A stretch of 64,000 bases of DNA, taken from positions 1-64,000 of the forward strand of contig JAPSFT010000021.1 of the NCBI GenBank assembly GCA_035063765.1, written 5' to 3'. How positions within the stretch are numbered: position 1 is the first letter of the stretch; each line of letters starts with the position of its first letter. Positions 24,997 to 33,595 of this stretch are shown one piece after another. The DNA comes from Deltaproteobacteria bacterium (GTDB lineage Bacteria; Myxococcota_A; UBA9160; PR03). The translations under genes were made by a program, and so were the position numbers. Below the pieces are notes generated by a model. The model was not told the origin of the DNA. It saw only the letters and a program-made list of their open reading frames with translations, and searched no databases.

Positions 24997-27354
24997 ATGA
25001 TCCGCACGCCTCCGAAGTACTGCCAGTACGCTGGCGGCGCTTGCGACCAGGCCTTCGAGGGGATCAAGCCCTCCGTCGGCATATTTCTTTATCCGTCAGA
25101 GCCCCAACAGATCGCTGCTGCGATTGAAAGCGCAGCGGAGGATCTAGAGCTGTCGCGCGGAGGCAACTGGCTCACTTGGAGGAAGTTCGCGATCGCCGGC
25201 CAAGTGATCTTCTGCGCGATCTGCAAGAGAATGCGTTTCGCAGATTTCGTCGCTGCTGACGTTACCACGCTCAACTTCAACCTACTGTTCGAAATAGGGT
25301 TCGGCATCGGCCTTGGCCTTCCAGTGATTCCCATTCGCGATGCATCTTACCTTCGTGATAAGGATGCATTCAACGATCTCGGCTTACTCGACACCCTCGG
25401 CTACACAGATTTCCGGAATGCTGAGGATCTGGTCCAAAAGATCGGCGAACTTCGACCCGAACCTTTGCCACCACTGGTGTCATCCAGCCCGGATTCTGCT
25501 CTCTACGTACTGCGAAGCCGGCACGAAACCGAGGGGGAAGTCGTGCTTGCGTCTATTCTGCGTCGGTCGTTTCTGGAGTTCCGAACGTTCGATGCCGACG
25601 AGACGCCGCGACTTTCACTTCACGAGGCTAGAAAGCAAGTTGCCACGTCGGTGGGCGTGATTGCCCACCTCCTGGATGCTGCACGCGAAGGCGCGACCGT
25701 CCACAACGCTCGCTGTGCGCTAGTTGCTGGGCTTGCGATGAGCCAAGGTAAGACAGTTGTCCTTCTTCAAGAGGGCGAGCGGGTACAGCCGATCGACTAC
25801 CGTGACGTTGTTTCTTGGTATTCGCGGCCAGATCAGATCGAGCGCCTCATTGAGAAGCCGCTGCGCCAGGTAATGCAGCGATTTTTTGACCGGTCACTGA
25901 CCACCGTTGAGTCGCCTCGAGGGCTATTGCAGAAGCTCGACATTGGCGACGTGGCGGCCGAGAATGAGGTTCGGCCTCTACAATCGTATTTCGTTCCAAC
26001 GGGCCAATACGAGGAGGCCAAGCGAGGCCACGCTCGTCTTGTCGTCGGCCGCAAGGGATCCGGCAAGACGGCAATCTTCTACGCTCTGAATGCCGCCTTC
26101 GAATCGCGGACGTCCCACGTAGTTCTCGCCTTAAAGCCGGAGGGGCATCAGTTGAGCCGTCTCCGCGAATCGGTTCTCGAGCAACTTACTCCCGGTGTGC
26201 GCGAGTATTTGCTGACGGCATTTTGGAACTCGATCCTTTTGGCTGAGCTCGCACGGAAGATTACCGAGGATGAAATCAGCTGGGCGCACCGAGATGAGGC
26301 AAGACGGCGACCTTATGAGCGGGTCGCGTTGCTTCATGAACAGTTCGGAATGGCGGAAGAAGGTGATTTCTCTCAAAGGCTACTGCACCAAATAAATCGA
26401 GTAATCGCGGTCTTCTCAACTCGTGACTCCGTTGAAGTCGGCGAGATCACCGAACATCTCTTTCGTGTCGATCTCCGCGAACTAACTGATGCAGTAGGAG
26501 ACTTCCTCTCGCTGAAGGAAGAAACCTGGATGCTTGTCGACAACCTCGACAAAGGCTGGCCGACGCTAGGTGTCACGGCGATTGATATTCTCATCGTTCG
26601 CACACTCCTAGAGGCTACGAGAAAGCTGCAGCGTCAGTTGGACCGCAAGGGCGTGGATTTTCGCGCCATGGTCTTCCTCCGGAACGACGTTTACGAGCAT
26701 CTAGTGGACCAGACTCCAGATCGAGGCAAGGAGACCGCGATCGTTCTTGATTGGGATGATCGCGAGGTCCTTAAGGAAATGGTGCGAAGACGGATCATTG
26801 CAACGACCGGCCTCGACGGAACGTTTGATGCGATCTGGGGAGCGCTTTTTGAATCGACAATCGGAGCACAGCAGTCGTTTCACTACATGGTCGACCGCAC
26901 CCTAATGAGGCCTAGAGATCTTCTCATGTTTATACGCAGGGCCATCGAGGTTGCCACGAACCGAGGCCACGAGAAGGTGACCGCTGAGGACATCCGCCAC
27001 GCAGAAGAGAGCTATTCGAACGACATGCTCCAGTCAGTGACGTTCGAGCTTCGAGACGTTCAGGCCGGATCTACTGATTGGGTGTACGCGTTTCTCGATA
27101 GCGAGGTACGGATCTCGCAGCGCCAAGTTCAGGAGCGGATCCGTCCGCTCTGCGGAGAGGCAGACGTCGATCGAGCGATTGAGCTGCTGGTATGGTTTGG
27201 TTTTTTGGGCGTAGCGCGCGGCCGCATGGAGGATTCTCGTTACGCTTTCGATGTCAGATACGACATGAAGAAGCTACTGGCACCACTAACACGCGAGGCA
27301 GGCTTCTTCGTTATCCATCCGGCTTTCCGCCGCGCCTTGGAGTGCCGGATGTAG
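24997..27354 (+). CDS. tandem TIR-like domains fused to P-loop ATPase (Sll1717 type)
   Basis: A 785-residue protein. Two nucleotide-hydrolase/TIR-like units are visible at the N-terminus: residues 25-150 with LLFEIGFGIGLGLPVIPI (E99), and residues 165-260 with HNARCALVAGLAMSQGKTVVLL. Both end in the 'xxGLxxGK/LPVxxI' pattern of TIR-like and deoxyribosyltransferase-like folds. Residues 330-700 are a P-loop ATPase with Walker A VGRKGSGKTAIF (350-361), of the type annotated as 'P-loop ATPase, Sll1717 family'. ATG 24997 follows GGGGG. The gene is less GC-rich than its surroundings. It is probably a stand-alone STAND-like immune sensor in which the ATPase senses and the TIR-like part acts; this is inferred. 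Confidence 0.75.
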   Translation: MIRTPPKYCQYAGGACDQAFEGIKPSVGIFLYPSEPQQIAAAIESAAEDLELSRGGNWLTWRKFAIAGQVIFCAICKRMRFADFVAADVTTLNFNLLFEIGFGIGLGLPVIPIRDASYLRDKDAFNDLGLLDTLGYTDFRNAEDLVQKIGELRPEPLPPLVSSSPDSALYVLRSRHETEGEVVLASILRRSFLEFRTFDADETPRLSLHEARKQVATSVGVIAHLLDAAREGATVHNARCALVAGLAMSQGKTVVLLQEGERVQPIDYRDVVSWYSRPDQIERLIEKPLRQVMQRFFDRSLTTVESPRGLLQKLDIGDVAAENEVRPLQSYFVPTGQYEEAKRGHARLVVGRKGSGKTAIFYALNAAFESRTSHVVLALKPEGHQLSRLRESVLEQLTPGVREYLLTAFWNSILLAELARKITEDEISWAHRDEARRRPYERVALLHEQFGMAEEGDFSQRLLHQINRVIAVFSTRDSVEVGEITEHLFRVDLRELTDAVGDFLSLKEETWMLVDNLDKGWPTLGVTAIDILIVRTLLEATRKLQRQLDRKGVDFRAMVFLRNDVYEHLVDQTPDRGKETAIVLDWDDREVLKEMVRRRIIATTGLDGTFDAIWGALFESTIGAQQSFHYMVDRTLMRPRDLLMFIRRAIEVATNRGHEKVTAEDIRHAEESYSNDMLQSVTFELRDVQAGSTDWVYAFLDSEVRISQRQVQERIRPLCGEADVDRAIELLVWFGFLGVARGRMEDSRYAFDVRYDMKKLLAPLTREAGFFVIHPAFRRALECRM

Positions 27355-27793
27355 TTCACTAGTCGCCAGCGGGCGCGGATCGTAGACTCGGGAGATCGGT
27401 CTGTGTTCTCGGCGGGAAGACGTCTCGAGCACCTCGCCACCCAGAGCGACTTTGCGGCGTGCTGCGGGGCTACGAGCCAAATGAGAGCGCCATTTCGAGC
27501 TGCTACCCGACCTGGATGACAACGACTTCACCGCCCCACTTGTGCAAGTGCCCTTCTACCGACAGCTCAACTGCTGAAAGCTAGACGAAGGGGCGCTGCG
27601 CCGTACGCGCGCTGAGCCCGCAGTTTGCCTGGAGGTGGCGTTCGCCGAGCGATTTGTTCATCTGCTGAACTCGAGCGAAATCGAGCGGAAGTTGGACTTT
27701 TCTACTGGAACTAAACACGGGCGCCAGTCGCTTGCGGCAACATGGTGGGAGCTCGACCGGCGGAGCCGCGACTCCGCAGCTCCGCCGGCGCTG
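27355..27793. other. gene-free stretch between defence island and transfer genes
   Basis: A 439-bp stretch with no supported gene; the frames that cross it have no recognisable domain or ribosome site. It probably marks the right edge of the inserted defence island. No insertion sequence or clear repeat is visible. Confidence 0.4.
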
Positions 27794-28021
27794 TCAGCTG
27801 GTCGAGGTCCCCGGCGTGCTGCGCACGCCCTCCCCGGCTTCGTCTGCGCTCCTGACCGGCCGCATCTGGATCGTCACGGCCCGGTCCGTGGGGAGATAGT
27901 CGAAGCGCAGATTCCAGCTGCCGTCCTGGTTCTGGAAGGCGGTGCCGATGCGGGTCCAGAAGCCCTTCTCCATGCCCTCGCGCTGCACGACGCCGAAGAG
28001 TGCCTGGGTGTTGACTGCCAT
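27794..28021 (-). CDS. 75-residue conserved ICE small protein
   Basis: A 75-residue protein whose core reads GFWTRIGTAFQNQDGSWNL followed by FDYLPTDRAVTIQMRP. I have seen the pattern FWTxIGxAFxNxDGSxNLxxDxLP in short proteins of conjugative elements, with no known function. The ATG at 28021 is preceded by AAGGAGACACATC. It is included because it carries leader C, homologous to the leaders of ardC and radC, which suggests shared expression with those early genes. Confidence 0.7.
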   Translation of the reverse strand: MAVNTQALFGVVQREGMEKGFWTRIGTAFQNQDGSWNLRFDYLPTDRAVTIQMRPVRSADEAGEGVRSTPGTSTS

Positions 28022-28330
28022 GATGTGTCTCCTTCGTTGGGTTTGAGGCCCCTTTGGGCCAGGTCTCTCGCCCACCCCGGAGACCTGGCCAGACGGGGCC
28101 GGGAGCCGGAGGGCGCCAGTGGAGCGAGAGGCGCGGCGATTGGGGGGTGAGCCGCGCCGTGGTGCGAGGCAAGGGGCGTGAACGAGCAGAGTCCTCGGAG
28201 TGAGGGCGCGCCAACTTGTCCGAAGGGCCGAGTGGAGCCAGGCCGACGGCGAATGACACCGAAGGAGATCACACGGCAGTCGACCATAGTGTTGCACGAC
28301 GCGCTGCGCGGGGGCATGGAGCGGCGGAGT
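28022..28330 (-). promoter_or_regulatory. structured leader C upstream of the 75-residue gene
   Basis: It contains a perfect 11-bp hairpin: GGCCAGGTCTC at 28057-28067 and GAGACCTGGCC at 28080-28090, with a 12-nt loop starting TCGCC. The motif GAGGCAAGGGGCGTGAA lies at 28166-28182. The hairpin is 36-69 nt upstream of the start codon. Compared with leader B, stem positions 5 and 7 are changed on one arm and compensated on the other, so structure is conserved. Confidence 0.75.
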
Positions 28331-28392
28331 CAGTCGGGGTGAGCACAGCGTGCGCCCAGGACCGTGCGGGAGCGCTTCCAGCCCACAGGCGA

Positions 28393-28626
28393 TCACTTGC
28401 CACGAGCGTCAGGCGGCGGCTGCTGGCGGCGCCAGCTACGGAAGTCGCGATCGACCTCGAGGAAGTGCTGGAGGATGGCGATGGTGACCGCGGACACGTC
28501 GATGGGCTCGCCATAGGTCACCTCGTAGTAGCGGCAGTAGGCCTTGAGCTGCGAGACGGTCTCTGCCGGCACGGTGACGCGGATCTCGATGGGCGGCTCG
28601 TCGGGCCGCCGGCGCTGCAGCTTCAT
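28393..28626 (-). CDS. DUF2274 protein
   Basis: A 77-residue protein beginning MKLQRRRPDEPPIEIRVTVP, then a helix (AETVSQLKAYCRYYE) and SAVTIAILQHFLEVDRDF. This is the DUF2274 pattern, a small ribbon-helix-helix-like family that follows trbI in Tn4371-type transfer operons. It lies 28 nt downstream of trbI in the same direction, at the end of the trb operon. A regulatory DNA-binding role is possible but not established. Confidence 0.85.
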   Translation of the reverse strand: MKLQRRRPDEPPIEIRVTVPAETVSQLKAYCRYYEVTYGEPIDVSAVTIAILQHFLEVDRDFRSWRRQQPPPDARGK

Positions 28627-28654
28627 GGGTGCTTCCTCGTGCTCGTCGGTGGAA

Positions 28655-29887
28655 TCAATGCGCCGGGTACGGACCGGGCAGGACCAGGTCTTTCATCACG
28701 GCGATGTTGAAGCGGTAGCCGGAGCGGATCTCGAGCGTCGGTTGGACGTTCAGGTTGCGGCGTGCCATCTCGATGCCGAGGTCGCCGAGGTTCTGACCGA
28801 GCGCGGCGGCGAGGATTTCCCGCAGATCGTGCGTGTCGGTTGCCTGGTTGCCCGCCGAGAACGTGCCCTGTGAGATCTGGAGGCCGGCGCTGATGGCGCT
28901 CAGCAGGACGGCGCTACCGAAGATGCGGAGGTAGTCGCGCTGGACGCGATCGTGGAAGCCGGCGGCGCCGGCGACATCGGTCCCGGGCATGGATTCGAGG
29001 TTGAGGCTGGAGCCGTTGGGGAAGATGAGCCGCTGCCAGGCGACGAGGACGCGCTCCTGGCCGAAGGCGACGACGCTGTCGTAGACGCCGATCGCGCGGG
29101 TGCCCTGCGGAATCAGGAGGTGGGCGCCCGTGGCCGTGTCGAAGACGTTCTCGCGTACCTGGGCGATGAGCTGGCCTGGGAGGTCGGAGTTGGCCTGGGT
29201 GATCAGGACGGCGGGCACTAGCGAGCCGGCCTTCACCTCGTAGGGCGTGATGGACGGCCGGACGAGGTGCTCGAGGACCTCGTCCTGCGCGCCGAGCTTC
29301 GCATTGCGCAGGAACTCGGCCTTCTCGCGCTGGAGGTTCTGCGAGACCGTGGGGTCTTCCTCGCGTTGCCCCTCGACGATGTCCCTGGCAGCCTGGAATA
29401 CGTTCGCGGGATCGGCCGAAGGCGGGGCACCGGGCCGTTCGGCGCGAGTCGGCGCCGCGCGGGGTTCGACGCGACCCTCGTAGACGACGGGGCGCGATGC
29501 CAACGCGCGGCGAAGCGTCTGGTCGGCAGCGTCGGAAGCCGGCTCGAGGAGCTGCGGCGAGCCGGCCGCGTCGAGCACAGGGACCTCGGGGGTCTCCGCG
29601 GCGACGGGCGCGGGCTCGGGAAGCGCCGGCGACATGGGGAGACGCGGAACGCCGTCCGGCTGGTTCTCCCAGAAGCGATCCGCGGCCGCGCTGGCACCGG
29701 TCGACTCCCTCCGCTCGGCGACTCGCCTGCTGCGGTCCGAGAGAGTGAAGACCGATGCGAGGATGACGGCCGTCGCGAGGCCGCCGGCGACGAAGATCGC
29801 ACGGCGGTTGAGGCGCACGACTCGAGGCTTGGGCTCGAGCTCGACCGGTTCGCCGTCGGGATCCGGAAGCGTCGGTTGGTCGCTCAT
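28655..29887 (-). CDS. trbI: conjugal transfer protein TrbI (VirB10)
   Basis: A 410-residue envelope-spanning core subunit. A single membrane helix (about residues 30-50) is followed by a Pro-rich periplasmic linker and a C-terminal VirB10 domain from about residue 205, with AGSLVPAVLITQANSDLPG and LLIPQGTRAIGVYDS, both typical. The start at 29887 overlaps the trbG stop (ATGA); the longer upstream frame is antisense noise. It forms the core channel with TrbF and TrbG. Confidence 0.93.
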   Translation of the reverse strand: MSDQPTLPDPDGEPVELEPKPRVVRLNRRAIFVAGGLATAVILASVFTLSDRSRRVAERRESTGASAAADRFWENQPDGVPRLPMSPALPEPAPVAAETPEVPVLDAAGSPQLLEPASDAADQTLRRALASRPVVYEGRVEPRAAPTRAERPGAPPSADPANVFQAARDIVEGQREEDPTVSQNLQREKAEFLRNAKLGAQDEVLEHLVRPSITPYEVKAGSLVPAVLITQANSDLPGQLIAQVRENVFDTATGAHLLIPQGTRAIGVYDSVVAFGQERVLVAWQRLIFPNGSSLNLESMPGTDVAGAAGFHDRVQRDYLRIFGSAVLLSAISAGLQISQGTFSAGNQATDTHDLREILAAALGQNLGDLGIEMARRNLNVQPTLEIRSGYRFNIAVMKDLVLPGPYPAH

Positions 29888-30852
29888 TTGCGGCTCTGGC
29901 GGGAGAGGCGGCTCACGGTGACGCGCTGCTGCTTTCCCCCGACGCCGAGCACGAGGACGGCCTCCGAGAAGAGCTTGTCGACGACGAAGTAGCGGCCGCG
30001 CAGCCGGTAGTTGACAAGGGCCCGATCCTTGCCGCCACCGGCCTGGACGAAGAGCGCCGGTGCCTCGGTCGCGCTCATGGCGCCCGGCATCTGGATGAAG
30101 ACGCGGGTGCCGTCGTCGAAGGCCTGGATCGGGCGCCACGGCACGCGATCGCCCGCGATGCGGTAGCCGAAGTTCAGGCCCTCGGGGCTCACGAGCGGGA
30201 GCCGCGCGACCTCGCGCTCCCGCTCTTTGCGCGCGCCCTCGCGGGCAGCCGCAGCCGCGTCGGTCCAGCGCTGGACGGTGTCCTGCGGGTAGTAGAAGCG
30301 GACGCTCCGGAAGTAGCCGCCCGTCTCCTCCTGCGAGCTGATGAGCCCGAGGTGGTAGACACGGCGGTCCGTCGTGATGACGAGGTTGGTGCTGAGTTCA
30401 AACTCGGTGGGCTTCACGACGACGTGGGCCTGCCGAGCGTCCTCGGGCCCGCTCTCCATCTTGGAGGCGATCCAGCGCTCCGAGTCACCGAGCGCGATGT
30501 TGAGGACGCCCTCCCCTGCCTCGAGCTGGATGTCGCAGACGCGAAGCGGTTTGCAATAGAGGATCGGTTGGCGCTCGCCGTACGGGAAGACCACGAAGCC
30601 GGGCTTGCGCACGATCGGGGCCTTTCCCGTCTGCTGGAACTGGCGAACTGCCTCGGCCAGCTCCGCGTCGTCTTCGCCGAGCAGAGCCGTCTTGTCGGCC
30701 GGAAGCGCGCCGGGCTCGGGCACCGCGATCTCTTCCGTCACTCGGTTGGCCTCGGCGAAGTCCTCGGGCCCGAGCTCCGGAGTCGTTGCGCACCCGGCCG
30801 CCACCGCCATCCCACCGGCGATCACGAGCTGCGTCCAATGCGAGCGGTCCAT
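29884..30852 (-). CDS. trbG: conjugal transfer protein TrbG (VirB9)
   Basis: A 322-residue outer-membrane core subunit. The N-terminus is a lipoprotein signal ending AAGC (Cys 21). The VirB9 domain follows with FPYGERQPILYCKPLRVCDI and the C-terminal LNFGYRI and PWRPIQAFDDGTRVFIQMP segments. ATG 30852 is preceded by GAGGGGATCG. It lies 11 nt after trbF and overlaps trbI. Confidence 0.93.
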   Translation of the reverse strand: MDRSHWTQLVIAGGMAVAAGCATTPELGPEDFAEANRVTEEIAVPEPGALPADKTALLGEDDAELAEAVRQFQQTGKAPIVRKPGFVVFPYGERQPILYCKPLRVCDIQLEAGEGVLNIALGDSERWIASKMESGPEDARQAHVVVKPTEFELSTNLVITTDRRVYHLGLISSQEETGGYFRSVRFYYPQDTVQRWTDAAAAAREGARKEREREVARLPLVSPEGLNFGYRIAGDRVPWRPIQAFDDGTRVFIQMPGAMSATEAPALFVQAGGGKDRALVNYRLRGRYFVVDKLFSEAVLVLGVGGKQQRVTVSRLSRQSRK

Positions 30853-30863
30853 CGATCCCCTCC

Positions 30864-31514
30864 TCACAGTTGCTTGGTCCACTGGATATTGGTCACGTAG
30901 AGTCCGAGGGGGTTCTGCTCGATCTGCTCCGGCGTGTTGCTCGGCCGGACCTCGACGGCGAGGAGCGCTTGCCAGCGCTCGCGGACGAGGACGGCACCGT
31001 CGAGTCCGCGGTGCGTCTCGGTCCACTGGATCTGCCATGACTCGCTGGCGGGGAGCGGCAGGACGCTCGTCACGTCGACGCTGACCGTCCGCTCCTGCAT
31101 GCGAACAAACGGGTTGTGTTCCTGGAAGTGGTCGTTCAGGAACTGCATGGCCGCGCCCGCCGCGTGGGCGTAGGCCGAGTCGAGGATCTGCTTCTCGGCG
31201 GCGCCGTCGGCGACGATCGAGCGCACCTTGCGGATGAACTCGGCGACCTGGTAGCGGACGAGGCGCGGATCGGTGCTCCGGGCCTTATCGGCCGGACCGA
31301 TCACGAGCGTCTGTGCGAGCTCGTCCACCTCGATGACGTAGGGCGTGACGCGGCTCTGCGAGGCCTGCCAGAGGATGCCCAGGCCGAGCATGGCGTTCAC
31401 GACCAGTGCTACGAGCGCGATGACCTGCCAGTTGCGCTTGGCGCGAATGAAGCCGTGGTAGCGCTCGTTCCATTCGAGGCGGGCGGCCAGGTAGGGATTC
31501 TCGGGTGCCTTCAT
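30864..31514 (-). CDS. trbF: conjugal transfer protein TrbF (VirB8)
   Basis: A 216-residue bitopic inner-membrane assembly factor. One membrane helix at about residues 29-50 follows a short cytoplasmic tail with YLAARLEWNERYHGFIRAK, the usual TrbF start. The periplasmic NTF2-like VirB8 domain follows (WQIQWTE, GLYVTNIQWTKQL at the end). Lies 11 nt after trbL and 11 nt before trbG. Confidence 0.93.
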   Translation of the reverse strand: MKAPENPYLAARLEWNERYHGFIRAKRNWQVIALVALVVNAMLGLGILWQASQSRVTPYVIEVDELAQTLVIGPADKARSTDPRLVRYQVAEFIRKVRSIVADGAAEKQILDSAYAHAAGAAMQFLNDHFQEHNPFVRMQERTVSVDVTSVLPLPASESWQIQWTETHRGLDGAVLVRERWQALLAVEVRPSNTPEQIEQNPLGLYVTNIQWTKQL

Positions 31515-31525
31515 GATCGTTCACC

Positions 31526-32773
31526 TCATCGAGTGTCGCGGTCGTCGTCGCTCGGGGGCTGCGTGGTCGTCGTTGCCATGGGAGCGGTCTCGCGGGAGCG
31601 CTCGGCGCGCGAGGGGACGCGCGCACGCGCGATCGGCGCGCGAGAGACCACGCCGGCGTCCGGCGGACCGCCGCCACCGACCTGGCGCCGCGAATCTCCG
31701 AAGCGAGCGATCCGCCGCTGGCGCAAGCTCTCTGTCGTGCGCGCCGCCGGAATGCCGGCAACGCGCCGGGCGCGAGCAGCTACCGCTTCGGTGGCGAGCG
31801 CGGTGAAGCCGCCGGCGACGGATCCGATCATCCCCGCACTTCCGGCGGCGCGCGCAGCGCGCGCGTAGCGGCCGGCCTCGAGGACCGCCGTGGAGCCGCG
31901 CACGCCCGCCGCGGCGGCCCGCACCGCGATGCCCTTCACACCGAGGGCCATCGCGGCCATGGAGCCGCCCGTGTAGAGGGCGCTCCCGAGGGTGAGGTTC
32001 ACCGAGCCAGCGATCAGCGAGGAGGCGAAGGACGGGATCTGCCAGGAAACGATCATGTAGACGAGCGAAGCGCCGAGGATCGCGAAGAGATCGGAGGGCG
32101 AGGTGCCGGCGTTGGCGAGCGTCGGCGCCCACGAGGCCGCCAGCGCGGTGCCCACCCCGATGATCAGGTAGAGGACGAAGAGCTTGATCCCGATCGCGAC
32201 GGCGTAGCTGAGGTACCGCTCGGCGAATGGCATCGTCCAACGGGAGCCCGCGAAGCCCAGGAGCAGCACGCCGCCGCCGATCACGATGTACATCTCGATC
32301 AGGGAGAGGGCGAGCTGGCCGGCGATGATCACGAAAGCCAGGAACGTCAGGAGCGATGCGATCGCCGCGACGAGGTTGCCACCCGGCGACGTGAACCAGC
32401 CGGCGACGCTGATGCTGGCGATCAGCGTCGAGGCGACCGCGATGCCCTGGTCGATCACGGTGCTCGGGTTGAGCTCCGGAAGCCCGCCGGCCGTGCGACC
32501 CGCGGTCGCGAAGCCGTCGATGATCGCGGGCACCCAGACATCGGCGAAGATCAGGACGGCGAGAAAGAAGCCGATCGCGATGATCCGCTTGAGGAGCTGG
32601 ACCAGGATCTGCGTCGGATCATCGCGCTCGACCACCCACCACGAAGCCGCCCAGACGATCTCGATCGCCGCCAACGTGAAGAACAGGTTCCGCGCGATCG
32701 GGAAGAGCGCGCCGAACCAGCCGGCCGTGGCAGCCTGGAAGGCATTGACGAGGTCGGTGAGGATCGTGGTCAT
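31526..32773 (-). CDS. trbL: conjugal transfer protein TrbL (VirB6)
   Basis: A 415-residue polytopic inner-membrane channel subunit with about six membrane helices between residues 20 and 260 and a long Ala/Arg-rich cytoplasmic tail (about 290-415), as in other TrbL proteins. Segments such as LFFTLAAIEIVWAASWWVVE are characteristic. It lies between trbJ and trbF as expected. Confidence 0.92.
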   Translation of the reverse strand: MTTILTDLVNAFQAATAGWFGALFPIARNLFFTLAAIEIVWAASWWVVERDDPTQILVQLLKRIIAIGFFLAVLIFADVWVPAIIDGFATAGRTAGGLPELNPSTVIDQGIAVASTLIASISVAGWFTSPGGNLVAAIASLLTFLAFVIIAGQLALSLIEMYIVIGGGVLLLGFAGSRWTMPFAERYLSYAVAIGIKLFVLYLIIGVGTALAASWAPTLANAGTSPSDLFAILGASLVYMIVSWQIPSFASSLIAGSVNLTLGSALYTGGSMAAMALGVKGIAVRAAAAGVRGSTAVLEAGRYARAARAAGSAGMIGSVAGGFTALATEAVAARARRVAGIPAARTTESLRQRRIARFGDSRRQVGGGGPPDAGVVSRAPIARARVPSRAERSRETAPMATTTTQPPSDDDRDTR

Positions 32774-32791
32774 CGGCCGGCTCGCCCTGCG

Positions 32792-33595
32792 CTACGGCCG
32801 CGGGACCGTGCCGAGGCCCTCGCTCGCTCGCGACACGGGGATCGCCTGCGGCGCATTCCCGACCCACGCGTCGAACGCTGCAGCGGAACCCGCGGCCTTC
32901 GCCTCCTGGGCTCCGAGGTACGCGTTCTGAGCATTGATCTGCGCGGCGAAGAGCTGGCGGAGCTTGGTCATCTCTCCGACCTGGAGACTCGCGATCTGGT
33001 TGCCGATCTGGAGCGCCTCGAGCCGGCCCTGGGTGCTGTCGTTGGCGCTTCGCAGCGCGTCGAGAGCGGCCTGCACGCTCGGGGCGTCGGCCACGTTGCG
33101 ACCGGCAGAAGCGAGCGTGCCGCGAAGCGTGTCGAGGGCGCTCGTGGACCACGAGTCGTAGGCGGTCGGCCAGTCCGTCGAAGCGACGTAGCCTGGGAAG
33201 CGGCCCTCGAAGACGTCCGCCACGTTCGAGAGCGTGTACGGGATCGAGAGACCGACCTGCACCGCCTGGCCGAGCGCGTCGAGAGCCGCCTGCGTCTCGC
33301 CCCAGGCAACCGTCGGCGCCGCCAGCGTGTTCACGGCCATGTTCTGGAGCATCTCGAGCTCGTGCTGCAGCTGCTGGACCTGCTGCGCGATCTGGGTGCC
33401 CTGGTTGGCCACCATCTGGACTTCCTGCGCGACGCTCAGCGTCTGCTGCACGGCCGTGATGATGTTGTGGACCATGTTCCGCGGGTCGAACACGATGTCG
33501 AGGCTGCGCGCCGTGCGCGGAGGGAAGAGCGCGGTTCCGACCAGGCCGATAGCGACGACGGCGTGGCATACCCGAATTCCCCTACTCCGAGACAT
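32792..33595 (-). CDS. trbJ: conjugal transfer protein TrbJ (VirB5)
   Basis: A 267-residue secreted minor pilus component. A signal peptide (about residues 1-31, ending TARS) is followed by the typical FDPRNMVHNIITAVQ start of mature TrbJ and a long helical region with QQVQQLQHELEML. The start overlaps the trbE end by 14 nt. Confidence 0.92.
   Translation of the reverse strand: MSRSRGIRVCHAVVAIGLVGTALFPPRTARSLDIVFDPRNMVHNIITAVQQTLSVAQEVQMVANQGTQIAQQVQQLQHELEMLQNMAVNTLAAPTVAWGETQAALDALGQAVQVGLSIPYTLSNVADVFEGRFPGYVASTDWPTAYDSWSTSALDTLRGTLASAGRNVADAPSVQAALDALRSANDSTQGRLEALQIGNQIASLQVGEMTKLRQLFAAQINAQNAYLGAQEAKAAGSAAAFDAWVGNAPQAIPVSRASEGLGTVPRP

Noticed and set aside
27635-28150. 171-codon plus-strand frame opposite the 75-codon gene
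   Set aside because: It overlaps leader C and the 75-codon gene, has no ribosome site and no recognisable domain.
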